Notes under the pieces: generated by a model
Databases searched by the model: none
The model's input: only the letters and a program-made list of their open reading frames with translations
What the model was told of the DNA's origin: nothing
Shown: piece after piece, positions 21,080 to 34,956 of the stretch
Layout of the letters: each line of letters opens with the position of its first letter
How positions within the stretch are numbered: position 1 is the first letter of the stretch
Program-made: the position numbers and the translations under genes
Assembly (NCBI GenBank): GCA_030248195.1
Contig: JASAND010006694.1
Location: 62,001 to 126,000, forward strand
Length of the DNA: 64,000 bases
Source: Trissonchulus latispiculum
Taxonomy: Eukaryota; Nematoda; Enoplea; Enoplida; Ironidae
Direction: 5' to 3'

Positions 21080-21682
21080 CCAGATCAGGACAAATGCAGG
21101 CAACTTGCCCGCTAAAGGTCCATGTGTGTTTTCCAAACGGACGTTATGCAGGTTTGGTCATATCAGTTCGAGACTCTCCCTCCAGAAGGCTCTGCTGAGG
21201 GAGTGTCGGTATGAAACATGCTCGAGCTGTTATGGTCTCGTTCTACTGTTCTGCACACAAAAGTGTGGACGACAGGCCTTCGGCTGACTTCCTACATTCG
21301 GCGACGGCAACCTTGTGTGAAGGTCAGGTCAGGTCTGGCAAATCCTGGCTCCTGACCTCCTGTCGGCACTCTATTGACCCCGACAACTTCCCAAGCAACC
21401 CATGCCAGCATTGCTCCTTCGGAGAGGAGGAGGGCGTTGAGCACCTGATTGTCAGGTGACCCAAGTTCGCCCGTGAACTAATGTTAGAACTGGGAACTTC
21501 ACCAAATCTCTCCTGCCTCAGGGAAAAGCCTTGGTTCTTCGTACCCTCAGTGGCAGCGGGCTTATAAGATTTGCCTGATCGGCCACCTACGACGACGACC
21601 ACGAACCTTGCGTGAAGCAGGGTAGCTTGCATTTAATGTCCCTAAGGGGCCTCACGGCAGTTCACGGCTAGCGGGCGGGAAG

Positions 21683-21686
<4 letters not shown>
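21080..21686 (+). pseudogene. 3' end of a decayed LINE (Jockey/CR1-like)
   Basis: A frame at 21,211-21,459 encodes CQHCSFGEEEGVEHLI, the Cys-rich CxxC...E..EHL motif typical of the C-terminus of APE-type LINE polymerases. Stops follow at once. The sequence then enters ACTT/CTTA tandem repeats, as expected of a LINE with a short tandem-repeat tail. It is 5'-truncated and in opposite orientation to HERC2. Confidence 0.68.
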
Positions 21687-21721
<35 letters not shown>

Positions 21722-22760
21722 CTTACTTACTTTTACTTACTTACTTACTTTTACTTACTTACTTACTTTAGTTTACTTTAGTTTACTTTAGTTTACTTTA
21801 GTTTACTTTAGTTTACTGTAGTTTACTTTAGTTTACTGTAGTTTACTTTAGTTTACTTTAGTTTACTGTAGTTTACTGTAGTTTACTTTAGTTTACTTTA
21901 GTTTACTTTAGTTTACTTTAGTTTACTTTAGTTTACTTTAGTTTACTTTAGTTTATAGTTTACTTTAGTTTACTTTTTAGTTTACTTTAGTTTACTTTAG
22001 TTTACTTTAGTTTACTTTAGTTTACTTTAGTTTACTTTAGTTTACTTTAGTTTACTACTTTAGTTTACTTTAGTTTACTTTAGTTTACTTTAGTTTACTT
22101 TAGTTTACTACTTTAGTTTACTACTTTAGTTTACTTTAGTTTACTTTAGTTTACTACTTTAGTTTACTTTAGTTTACTTTAGTTTACTTTAGTTTACTAC
22201 TTTAGTTTACTTTAGTTTACTACTTTAGTTTACTTTAGCTTACTTTAGTTTACTACTTTAGTTTACTTTAGTTTACTTTAGTTTACTTTTTAGTTTACTT
22301 TAGTTTACTTTAGTTTACTTTAGTTTACTTTAGTTTACTTTAGTTTACTACTTTAGTTTACTTTAGTTTACTTTAGTTTACTTTAGTTTACTTTAGTTTA
22401 CTTTAGTTTACTACTTTAGTTTACTTTAGTTTACTTTAGTTTACTACTTTAGTTTACTTTAGTTTACTTTAGTTTACTACTTTAGTTTACTTTAGTTTAC
22501 TTTAGTTTACTACTTTAGTTTACTTTAGTTTACTACTTTAGTTTACTACTTTAGTTTACTTTAGTTTACTTTAGTTTACTTTAGTTTACTACTTTAGTTT
22601 ACTTTAGTTTACTTTAGTTTACTTTAGTTTACTTTAGTTTACTTTAGTTTACTACTTTAGTTTACTACTTTAGTTTACTTTAGTTTACTTTAGTTTACTT
22701 TAGTTTACTTTAGTTTACTTTACTTTACTTTACTTTACTTAACTTTACTTTACTTACTAC

Positions 22761-22844
<84 letters not shown>

Positions 22845-22850
22845 ATTACT
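21687..22850. repeat. TTTAC/TTTAGTTTAC tandem array, about 1.16 kb
   Basis: It begins as (ACTT)n, passes into a long 10-bp unit array (TTTAGTTTAC) with a recurrent 13-bp variant that has an extra TAC, and ends again as (TTAC)n. It looks like an expanded LINE tail. It ends about 60 bp from the donor of HERC2 exon w15. Confidence 0.95.
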
Positions 22851-22911
22851 TGTTTTCTTATTACAACTTATTACACTCTAGTTCCTTTACTTAGATCACA
22901 AGTGCACGTAC

Positions 22912-23003
22912 GGGTTTTATTTCCAAAATTTTCCCAACAACAGCACAATGATCCAGGTATTCATGGCATTTCTTTGTTAAATGCAGCGGGAGCTCGGCAG
23001 TTT
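22912..23003 (-). CDS. HERC2: HERC2 exon w15: cytochrome-b5-like region, end
   Basis: CHEYLDHCAVVGKILEI matches the vertebrate RESMHAFCVGQYLEP at the end of the cytochrome-b5-like domain. The acceptor follows TTTAG and the donor is GTACGT. The exon abuts the TTTAC-rich array in the next intron, only about 50 bp from its donor. Confidence 0.78.
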
Positions 23004-23347
23004 CTAAATGTAAATGAGAACGTATAATTAGTACAGCTATGGTATTAACATACACGGAATGAATACAGGGTAATTTCGATTATGAAAGCTTAATTCTATA
23101 AAGACAAGAGTGTATAATAGATATCTATTATACTACACTTTTGATAAAGATTTAACTGATTGATATGAAGTGTATCATTAATTATTCAAGGTTTGCTATT
23201 GCAAATAATTTAAGACAATTTTAGTTGTCGTCACATTGTAAAGCTGTTGCTTACTAAGCTCACAATTCACATTTCAGCTAATTTCAAAGGTATGCGACTT
23301 GTTAATCGCTCTTTCCTAACAGAACAGTAATGAAAATGTGAAAAACT

Positions 23348-23405
23348 AATTCAATTCAATTCAATTCAATTCAGCTCAATTCAATTCAGTTCAATTCAAT
23401 TCAAT
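23348..23405. repeat. (AATTC)n microsatellite
   Basis: Imperfect AATTC repeats just inside the intron after exon w14. A second tract of the same motif is at about 45,417-45,440. Confidence 0.9.
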
Positions 23406-23421
23406 CGAATTTTAGATTTAC

Positions 23422-23646
23422 CAGCGCAGGCCGCTAGCATTTCAGCCTTCACAGGTTCAGGAACATTTGATAATCTGGAACAGTCATACACCAATTGTTC
23501 GGATATGAATAAGCTTCGACCAGTGCTGATTTCATTGATAACATCAGCAACGGTCATGAAAGGGTATTCATCGTCACTGTCAATCGGTATATGTGACGTA
23601 ATGAGACGCTTTGGTGAGTTCATTAAGAGGGCTGATTGAGCATGGA
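23422..23646 (-). CDS. HERC2: HERC2 exon w14: cytochrome-b5-like region, first part
   Basis: VINEISTGRSLFISEQLVYD and the VPEPVKAEMLAACA stretch occupy the position of the vertebrate cytochrome-b5-like domain (ENHNKDGGFWTVIDGKVYD). Heme-coordinating HPGG-type residues are not visible, so heme binding should not be assumed. The acceptor follows GTTTTAG and the donor is GTAAAT. Confidence 0.72.
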
Positions 23647-24154
23647 CTAAAACAAACACGTATTGTATTACCGACGACTGTACACGTGAGATCGGCACAA
23701 TATAACAAAATCAATAATAATATCACCACTTATATTGGCGAACCAAATAGTTTCATCAAATAGAAGAACGTTGTTTATCAAAGCTCGAAGAAAAGTTCGA
23801 AAGAGCGACTTTTTTTCAATCTTGTTTTGTAAGACTTTTATTGTCATTTCCATTTCATTTTCAGGGAAAAATCAGAGATGCACAGAGGCCCTAAACATTG
23901 CTTCGAAAATTTGGTCCAAATCGACATTTTTCAAAAACTTTAAGAACATTTCAGATATCAGGGATAAAACTAACAATTTGTCTATTGAATTTCAGTGGTT
24001 TTATCAAAATGGTGAAATTTTAGGCTAAAATTGTCAACAATCAGCGATTCGCTAAAATTTGGGCTGGACCGAGGCGAGGCCTAACCACGTAATCACGGCC
24101 TACCACGTGCACTAGTGCATCCCTGGAACAAGTATATTGTGCCCATACATTAAC

Positions 24155-24560
24155 AGGGTCGGGTCCTGGGGGGGGGGCTTGTCCTCAAAAAATTTTGAGG
24201 GGGCTTGTACCTTGAACAAAAATTTTCAGGGGGACTTGTACACCTCAAGAAACAATTTGTAAAATTTTTCGAAAAATTAACGCTAATTTTATTAAAATAA
24301 GCAATTTTTGTCAAAATTTGCAAAAAATCTTCAATTTTTGGAAAAAACTTCAAAATTTTGCCAATTTTCCCGAAAAATTGACATTTTAGCTAAAAAATTC
24401 AGGCGAAGCCGGAAATTTTTTGAAATTTTACTGTAAAAACTAATTTTTTGTGGCTGTTTTTGGTTACCCTTTGGCCATTTTTTCGTTACCCCTTGTCCCC
24501 GAGGGCGATAGGGCTTGTACCTTGTCAGTGCTAGTGCTACCCTCCCCCCGCGTTAACCAT
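24155..24560. repeat. Intronic repeat with G-rich ends
   Basis: Contains GGGGGGGGGCTTGTCCTC, then repeated GGGGG-CTTGTACCTTG wording, and later GGGCTTGTACCTTGTC. An AT-rich centre separates them. It is probably an old mobile element; its boundaries and class are unclear. Confidence 0.45.
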
Positions 24561-24613
24561 TGTGCCTCACAAAGCATTCAGGGGACGCCTTTATTCGAAC
24601 AAGGGCGGCTTAC

Positions 24614-24811
24614 AAGCAAAAGAGTCTGTTGAAATCTGCTTTAATGTAAACAGCTGACTGGAAGGAATTAAAGAGTTCAGCAGCTGCAGCTTAGGTAACA
24701 GCTGTAAGGTAGCTTTAACAAATCGATCCAGGTTCTTCAACATAGGTTCAACAGGGATTTCACGGGACAACAGCAACACTAAAGCGTTGAAAATTTCTGA
24801 CAAAATCGCAC
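24614..24811 (-). CDS. HERC2: HERC2 exon w13
   Basis: IFNALVLLLSREIPVE and KNLDRFVKATLQL match the vertebrate LVVSIVLLLSKNADL and LEHLDRFNHLAPG. The acceptor follows ACTGCAG and the donor is GTAAGC. The match is strong over about 35 residues and anchors this part of the model. Confidence 0.9.
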
Positions 24812-25213
24812 CTGCAGTAAAACACAAGACAGCTTATGAGCTAACAGTAAAAAGTGAATAATATATTGAAACAAAAATGCTCTATCTAAATTTTTCACTA
24901 ATCATTTTTACGGACGGACAGCAGGAAAAATTCAAGAGAGCCCAATTCCTGCGCGAACTGAAAAAGGCAGCAACCATAAGTCACGACAAACATCAGTCTG
25001 CTTAGTCTCGCCGAACGTATACTCAACTTTTAGAACAACTGGTGTGAAATTAATTCCAGAAGTAATCTAAAAGCCAATACTAACCCAACGTGATTTACTC
25101 GGAAACCAACAAAGCATCAAAATACCCTGCGCAATGAAAATAATAGTGTAAGGTCAGCAGAAACTTCAGTCAAAACTATCCATTTACAAAAACAGCAACG
25201 TAGTGCATCGCAC

Positions 25214-25360
25214 CAAGAAAATCATCTGACAATAGGTTTCCCATTTCAACAGGTCCAAAAACCGAAAATACAGCAACGGCAGATGATATGATCTCACGAG
25301 CAGCATTGACAGCAAACAGGCCAAAACGAATGAGCGAATTTAAAGCAGAGAGGGCATTTT
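25214..25360 (-). CDS. HERC2: HERC2 exon w12
   Basis: AAREIISSAVAVFSVFG and LLSDDFLG align with the vertebrate HIGDILPVAASIASTS and EGDFTGVLLPEL segments. The acceptor follows ATTTTAG. The donor is the weaker GTGCGA, chosen because it keeps codon phase and restores the conserved L-G-A-I/V-L-x-E context with the next exon. Confidence 0.78.
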
Positions 25361-25463
25361 CTAAAATATTAAGCCATGAATACAGGAAAATAAGAGTAAA
25401 AGTAAATCCTCGGGGTAGAAATACCAAGGAACCACTATTAAGTCAACGTAGTGGTGTGCTTAC

Positions 25464-25615
25464 CATTTTCTAAAGCATAAACAGTGAGCAAAGAAGTACA
25501 TCGACTGAGAAATTCCTTCAGTACAGGAAAACAGTCATTCAAATAGGAAGGCGGCGTCTGTTTCGTCGCTGAGATTCGGGAATGAAGGCAATTGAGGGTA
25601 AGCAGACAGCGATAC
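25464..25615 (-). CDS. HERC2: HERC2 exon w11
   Basis: RCLLTLNCLHSR and PVLKEFLSRCTSLLTVYALE match the vertebrate LLLRFQRLLISK and LLKKYTALLCTHIGD helices. The acceptor follows TTTAG and the donor is GTAAGC. About 40 residues of the vertebrate protein before this point are missing or unrecognised. Confidence 0.85.
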
Positions 25616-26145
25616 CTAAATCAAAAACTATACTAGAAAATGGCACATAGAAGTTCTTTCTAGCATCGTATCATAGGGGGTATTTGTTATCCCTGAGGGC
25701 AGTTTTTTTACTTTTTTCTAGTATTTCCGTCCTTTTTGATAGCCAGGCGTTGATAACTGTTTAAAACACGATTTCTAACGGATTCAGCCAGTAAATCGTA
25801 GTGAATCTTTGAAAAGTAGGAATACGCTGAAAATAACAAAGATAAACTCATTTCTAAGCTAGTTCAGAAAATGTGGTAATGAAAATGTTTGCGAAATTTC
25901 TATTTTACCGCTGGTTGTCCTTTTCTAAACTAGCAAGCTTTTCCAGAAGGCTGCAGAAACACGAAGAAAGCTAAATAGCTTAATTTCTAGATTTTCCACT
26001 ACCCATCCCTGCTAGTTCTATAGGAGTTAAACCCAATTGGAAATGAGCCATTCCCATAAATAGACTGACACGTCTGAAGTATCCAACTGTGTAAATCTAA
26101 TCAAAGGTGACTCACACAACACAAAACTGTTTTATAACTCAACTT

Positions 26146-28260
<2,115 letters not shown>

Positions 28261-28479
28261 GATTTAGAGTTACCGTTCGTTCTCTTCGAATGGCACTCAA
28301 AAATATGTCTTTAGTCAGCGCTTATATTTAAATGGCTGAAATTATTGTTAACTGGATCACTGCTGTCATGGCTTACTGAGCCTGATTTGCAGGTTGTGTA
28401 TAGTTTATATGCTTACACAAATGGCGTAATGCCATGATGCATTAGACGCTTGGAGGAGAATCTTTAAAAGGACAGAAGG

Positions 28480-29250
28480 ACAAGAAACAAAAATGCTCCT
28501 CTGGAGCATGAAAAAGTAATATGGGTGATGGTGAGGTTGCAAAATCAAGAGAGGACTAGTTTTTAAAATGCTTAATATGGGGCTAGGTTCAAAAATAGAA
28601 GAGGACTAGGTTGTGAGCGAATTAATATGGGCACAGCTTCGCCGAACAACCCATATTCGCGGCATTTCACGCTTCGTCTTAGCTTTTGTCGGATACAGAG
28701 CTATCAATTTCAGCCAGTAATAAGAAATTTAAGAAGTTGAATGCGTACTCATTGAATACAGTTGTTTGCATATACGTACTCTGTTAGACTAGCTAGGAAT
28801 ACATATGTGCGTAAATTATCATCATTTGGTCGGGTTGAACTACGGCAAGCAACGAGAAGAGGTCTAAGGACATGAGGCTAAAGCTATTGGTTCAAGCAGG
28901 GAGGAAATAGAAGGTCAGAGTCCTAAGATGATTCTTGAAATATAAATTTTCCGTATAAATGAATAAAACGCACTGGTTAGTATAAAACGTTTCTCGAAGA
29001 AAAAGTTTGACTAACTATAAACTAAACGTAGCGTGGATGGATATGCATACTGATATACATTTATAAACCGCGAATATGGGTTGTTCGGCGAAGCTGTGCC
29101 CATATTAATTCGCTCACAACCTAGTCCTCTTCTATTTTTGAACCTAGCCCCATATTAAGCATTTTAAAAACTAGTCCTCTCTTGATTTTGCAACCTCACC
29201 ATCACCCATATTACTTTTTCATGCTCCAGAGGAGCATTTTTGTTTCTTGT
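28480..29250. mobile_element. Fold-back element FB-A
   Basis: Two 183-bp arms (28,480-28,662 and 29,068-29,250) that I read as perfect reverse complements, around a 405-bp loop. The tip ACAAG...AAAAATGCTCC is followed by a small hairpin (ATGCTCC-TCT-GGAGCAT). Then come three modules ending in AATATGGG, separated by AGAGGACTAG stretches. No open frame. No clear target duplication. Confidence 0.93.
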
Positions 29251-29316
29251 TTACAATTTCATCAAAAACATTGTATACTAAATCATAAAATCAAACTTCC
29301 AGTAAAGAATCCATAC

Positions 29317-29513
29317 CTTATAATATTTTTCATTACAGTCACAAGGGATACTGCGGAATGAGGAGCATTATGGATATCACCATCTCCGGTACGTTTACCG
29401 GTGGAACATTTTTCTTCCTCCGAAGGGTGTTTTTTAGCTCGCTGTTTCACGAAATCCGACGACTCCGAATAATGAACAGAAGCTCGTCTCACAGAAGCTA
29501 TGGCACCCGAAAC
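29317..29513 (-). CDS. HERC2: HERC2 exon w10: charged linker
   Basis: A Lys/Glu-rich linker ends in SLVTVMKNIIR, matching the vertebrate PLVQLIQQLLRNI helix. The acceptor follows TGTTTAG and the donor is GTATGG. It starts in phase 0 and ends with 2 nt. The intron upstream (29.5-34.95 kb) is almost entirely repeats. Confidence 0.75.
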
Positions 29514-30012
29514 CTAAACAGCAGCGGAAATTTATACTGCCAGTTCGAGAAAAACAAAGCCTAACCAAGAAGACAAACGACAACATACACTTCTCATGAA
29601 AGAGGGGGTAAATGAAACATTCATAGAGTAGTACAAGTAGAAAAAATGCTCCTTGCAGTCGCATGTAAAATGCAATATGAGCTATGAGGATCAACATTTA
29701 AATATGTCAAGGACAAGATTTAAAACGTCTAATATGAGCCAGCATCTAAATAGGTAAAGGACAAGCTGTAACTGGCTAATATGAGCCGCCACGTTTCTCT
29801 TGGGATCATATTGACGCTTGCTTCCGTGGTTTCAACGGCTTGACAGCACGAGGACATCTTACCATTTTGCCTACAGACTCTTTACTTTTATGCTCAAGTT
29901 TGAACAAATACTTCCCGTCTGCGTAATGTCATTAGCTTCCTGTAATGTTTGGTTATAGGTGTCCTGTCTGAATCTAAGGATACCGAATACCGAATTTAAG
30001 GATGTGAACACT

Positions 30013-31001
30013 TTAAGGTGGTGATTCCTTTTGGGCACATATTGTTGATTGACGGTTCAAATCAAGATGAAATTTGATGAAACTTTCCAAAATAAGTTCT
30101 TTTAGCATTCTGACACCCTCCGCGCAATCCCGCTTCAAAAATTCGACGTCTCCGTTCAGGGCAGTTTTTACTGATTTTTGACAAGTAGACAGTAGCTGCA
30201 TAGCTATGATTATATTCATTCGAAAGATCTTGTTGAGCTCTACATTTTTGCTTTTTGAAGTACCTTTCTAGCATTTCGCTATCGTGAGATATAGTCGATT
30301 TTCCTATTTTGGCGTTGAAAACTTATCATTTTCGCAGAAATCAAATAATCCGTCATTTCTTGCGCTACGTAAGCCGTAAAATTAAACTACGGGTGTCAAT
30401 TTGAAGGTCTCGTCGAGACCGATTATCCGTGACAGTATAATCTACTAACTGCTACCCCGTGCGCTGCTATCATAGAAAACGTAGTTTTTGCAAAAACATG
30501 ACCAAATATTTTCCAGCGATTGTGGAGCATTTACTATGCAAGCTAGATGGTTGCCACTTACTGGACGTGCTTTACACTAAAATACCCAGGGACGCTTTTT
30601 TAGTTGTCCCGATTGCTTCTTTCTAGCTAAAGTTGTCGCTTGCTAAAGTTGGAAAAGTAGGCAAAATCCAGGTTGCGCATACATTTTAGCTAATTTCTTT
30701 ACAACGAAGAGCGGTTTCATAATAACTAAAAAAGGGTCCCCAGCTATTTGATAGTGGAATCGAATGATGTGGCCGATGCCTCACGAAAAAATTTACTTTA
30801 GTCTGCAAAAAATCTGGAAAATTAAATTACTTCGAAAATGCAATATAATAATTTCCAAGAGCTAAAGTTAGTTTCCTTGTATTTGTTAGAAAGAGCAAAT
30901 GTAACGCTGCATTTTGATATAAAAATGGCTTCTTAACTCCAAGTAATGGTTGAGTAATAATGGTTCAAAGTTGATGTCTCCAAAAGGAATCACCACCTTA
31001 A
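30013..31001. mobile_element. TTAA-flanked inverted-repeat element T1
   Basis: Starts TTAA-GGTGGTGATTCCTTTTGG and ends CCAAAAGGAATCACCACC-TTAA. The 18-bp termini are perfectly inverted and flanked by TTAA, the duplication used by piggyBac-type transposases. No transposase is encoded, so it is non-autonomous. Related copies are at 43,358-44,364 and about 63,050-63,798. Confidence 0.85.
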
Positions 31002-31272
31002 GAAGATAAAGTTCTCCCCTTTAAAGTTGAATTAAGTGGCATATATACGTATTTGGTATACACTAGTTCCCTAAATCAAACTAGAAACAAATGTATAAAG
31101 CTCCTGTAATCCGGTATTCATCAAGTCTTCAGTATCGACTTACTGTACAACAACTTTATACAACAAGATACAAAGCTGATGTGTGCTTATCCATGGTGTC
31201 GTTGGATTCACTGAGGTATAGCACACGTATGTCACGACAATTACGTATATATATACGTATATATATATATAT

Positions 31273-31979
31273 ACAAGAATAAAAATGCTCCGGTGGAGCA
31301 TGAAAAATGCAATATGGGTGACATTCGGTTGTAAATGGACAGAGGACTAGGTTTTAAAACGTTAATACGGGAGGGGCAGGTTGTAAATGCTTGGAGGACT
31401 AGGTTAAAAGCGCACTAATATGGACCAGCTTCGCTGAACAACCCATATTCGCGAAAACTGTCCAGAGTTTCTATCGGCTGCTGCTTGTTTTGCTATATAT
31501 TGCTATTGGCAGTTCTTCGGAAAATTGTACGATTTGTCAGCATGGCATGCAAGTATATGTGGTCGTGCTCCTTACTATACAACTTAATAATACACGTACA
31601 TAATGTCAACTGCTTTTCGCATCAACTTAATACACGATTCTGCGCTGACAGTGCAGAAAAACACCTTACACACCTTTCTATCAGAACTGCATTGTTTATT
31701 TGGAATAAGCTTTAATATTTCAAAATCGTCCCGCTTGCTTTGAAAGCTGAAGAATGTAGCTATTACTCGTATGTCATGTGGAGTGGAGCATGAGTGACCG
31801 CGAATATGGGTTGTTCAGCGAAGCTGGTCCATATTAGTGCGCTTTTAACCTAGTCCTCCAAGCATTTACAACCTGCCCCTCCCATATTAACGTTTTAAAA
31901 CCTAGTCCTCTGTCCATTTACAACCGAATGTCACCCATATTGCATTTTTCATGCTCCACCGGAGCATTTTTATTCTTGT
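31273..31979. mobile_element. Fold-back element FB-B
   Basis: Arms of 181 bp (31,273-31,453 and 31,799-31,979) are inverted copies with one difference by eye, around a 345-bp loop. The tip is ACAAGAATAAAAATGCTCC with an ATGCTCC-GGT-GGAGCAT hairpin. The three-module design matches FB-A, but the sequence differs widely. It inserted next to an AT microsatellite and lies inside FB-C. Confidence 0.93.
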
Positions 31980-32669
31980 CCTATTTCATTTTTAAGGTTC
32001 TCTGTAAAAAGCAAAAACGTTAAAGCTGTGTGAAATAAACTTTAAAAATTCCGCCAATCATTAATTGTCAACCGAAAGTACAGAACAAAGAAGCTTGAAA
32101 AGTTCCAAGTTCTTCCTTTTTCTCTATTTTGACAAATCCAACATCCAGTTCCCATGGCTGCAATAGTTTTAGTTACTGTATTTAGCATATAACACTCTAC
32201 TGCAGCGCAACCAAATGCAAACTTTACTGTCGTTGAAGGAAACTCATACGGCACGATTTGCAATGCTCTGCCGCACTTGTGTGCAAAATTTCGGACGATT
32301 GCAACTTACCTGTAGCTAGTTATAGGCCGTGCTATACTTCAGCAGCACTCTACTGCAGCGCAACCAGATGCAAACTTTACTGTCGGTGAAGGAAACTCAT
32401 GCGGCATGATTTGCTATCTGTATGCCGAATTTCAAACACCAGTGACGAATGAATAACTTGTTATCCACGGTGCTGTGTTTGGGACAGCACATACAGCACG
32501 GTGGAAGCTAGAGAGTGCACCAACTAACATAGCTACAGTTCCCCCTTACTACAGACATAATTTTCACCAAGTTTCATATGTTTAGCCGTTTACAGTAAGT
32601 CTACAGACAGCGTGCTATGGTTGCTGCATAACAGTACAGCACGATAGCAGCACCGCACAGAGCTGCGAC

Positions 32670-33405
32670 TATGCTCATCGTGTTCAGCGACCCCGATAAC
32701 CTTTATATGCGTCCCACTAAATGGCTCAAAACTGCATATTTAGGCCTATTTTGGCTATTTTCTGTGGAGTTGGGACTTAGAAATTTTTCCGAAAATGGCC
32801 ATTTGGACCGACTTCCTTTGGGCCGGCCGCCTGAACGGTCCACGACCTAAATCAAAAATCGGCCAACGTTACGCACTAGTATCCCCTCCGTACTTGTTCA
32901 TGCAACAAACCGCGTGTCTCTAGCTTGTTCCCTGAGCCCTGTGGGCGTGACACAAAATGGCCATTTTTTGGCCAAAAACGCCGTTAGGCCACTTTTGGCC
33001 GGCCGGCCAGGTGGCATGCCGGGCCGGGCAGCGAAAAAATATAGCGCGGGGCACATGGGACCATTTCGGCATTCAGAAAATGTAAACCTTTCCGGCTGAA
33101 AATGTCCACATCTTTCAAACACCTCTGCACAAAATAGCCCTTTTCCAAGCGTGACTAACACAGAAAAAAAACAAACGGACCTAACTTGTCCGGAAGTGAA
33201 AATTTTCAAAGTTGAAAATTTTGACCAAAACTTTTTTGCAACTTGTTGTACTCGTCGTGTAGATTCCAACGATACCAAACTTGCCGAGTTTCGTTCAGTA
33301 TTGAGCTGGCACGGTGCTCGAACGAGTCTCATAGGGCCGCGCAGAGCCTTTTACACCCATATTATAGGGGGTCGCTCTCGCGCCCCCTATAATATGCGAA
33401 TTTGA
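32670..33405 (+). repeat. Hairpin-ended repeat, single-unit relative of the satellite elements
   Basis: Begins with CATCGTGTTCAGCGACCCCG, the phrase used in array S3. It ends in a strong hairpin at about 33,356-33,396 (CATATTATAGGGGG / CCCCCTATAATATG). The layout matches S1-S3 but without tandem amplification. Confidence 0.65.
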
Positions 33406-33689
33406 AAAGCGCAAAATAGTTAACTCAACTTAGTATCCTCGCGTCAATATGAGCCCAAGAGAAACGTGGCGGCTCATATTAGCCAGTTACAGCTTGTCCT
33501 TTACCTATTTAGATGCTGGCTCATATTAGACGTTTTAAATCTTGCCCTTGGCATATTTAAATGCTGACCCTCATAGCTCATATTGCATTTTACATGCGAC
33601 TGCAAGGAGCATTTTTCCTACTTGGCCTTCTTCCAATTTTTGGGAGCGCTGCTCTTAGGCAGAAGTAGTCTGCAATTTAAAAAACTGTC

Positions 33690-34805
33690 TTAGGGAGTTT
33701 GACCACTGATCAATAGACCATCTAGACCGTAGTTTCCAGTGGTCACTTCCGCTGGTTCTGAAAATATGCTCATTCAAACGAGCGTAGTCGATTTACTATA
33801 TATTCTCCCAACCAAACCCCCGAGAAACACGGTCCTAGGGGGTTTGACCACTGGTCAATAGGCCATCTAGCCCGTAGTTACCAGTAGTCACTTCCGCCGT
33901 TTCTGAAAATATGTCCATTGAAATGAGCGTAGTCGATTTACTATATATCCTCCGAAAAACACTGTCTTAGGGGGTTTGACCACTGGTCAATAGGACACCT
34001 AGCCTGTAGTGACCAGCGGTCACTTTTGCCGGTTCTGAAAATATTCTCACTGAACCGAGCGTAGTCGATTTACTATATATGCCCCCGACCAAAACCCCGA
34101 AAAACGCTGTCTTAGGAGGTTTGACCACTGGTCAATAGGCCACCTAGCCCGTAGTGGCCAGTGGTCACTTCCGTCCGTTCTGAAAATATGCTCATTGAAA
34201 CGAGCGTCGTCGATTTACTATAGATGCCCCCAACCGAAACTCCGAAAAACGATGTTTTAGAGACTTTTCCCAACGTTCACCCTAACTTTGACCCTGGGTC
34301 CGAGGTGCCACGGGGCCATGCTGACCAGTGGTCACTTCAGGCGGCTTCGGCAGTATGCTCATCGTATTCAGCGACCCCGATTTACTATATATGGGCACCA
34401 CCAAAAGGCCGAAAATAGTCGTTTTGGGGGACTTTTACCAACTTTGACCCTGGGCGAGGAACCACGGGCGCCATGGGGCCTGAGAGTCACATCCATCGGT
34501 TTCAGCAGTATGCTCATCGTGTTCAGCGATCCCGATTTACAATATATGCGCACCACCAAATGGTAGAAAAACGCTATTTTAGACGACTTTTTTGACAATT
34601 TTCTATGTTGGAAGTCCAAAACTCGATTTTTCCATTTTTGACCATCTGTAAAAGTCGAAGAATCGAGCGATATTCGGAAATTAAACATTAAACATAAGCT
34701 CTCAACTCCTTACCGTTAATTAATTTTGGCTAATTAACAGTTTCCCTAATCCGCAAAGTGCCTTTATAGCTCATACTATGAGGGGCGCTCCGCGCACAAT
34801 CATGA
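33690..34805 (+). repeat. Satellite element S2: ~144-bp array plus hairpin end
   Basis: Five or six units spaced by about 140-155 bp, marked by GTCGATTTACTATATATGCC and by TTGACCACTGGTCAA, opposite in orientation to S1. The last units change to the GTTCAGCGACCCCGATTTAC wording of S3. A spacer and a GC-rich hairpin-like end (TATGAGGGGCGCTCCGCGC) follow at about 34,778-34,797. Confidence 0.85.
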
Positions 34806-34956
34806 AATTCAAAAAATCCAGAAGGAATAGAAACTCGAGAATATGACAACTTGAAGCTGTGTGTTGTTTTTAGCAACGGATTTAGTGAAGCAAGTTACAG
34901 TGATGAAAACAGACATTTCGAAACATCTTTCTGAGATCATTTTAATTATTACTCAC

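Larger units (their letters stand above)
29634..33624. mobile_element. Fold-back element FB-C, arms 3.6 kb apart
   Basis: Arms of 184 bp at 29,634-29,817 and 33,441-33,624 are inverted copies with only about seven differences by eye. The tip is CAAGTAG(A/G)AAAAATGCTCC and the modules end in AATATGAGC. The space between the arms holds a TTAA-flanked element, FB-B and another hairpin-ended repeat, so FB-C is either a larger element or the host of nested insertions. Confidence 0.85.
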
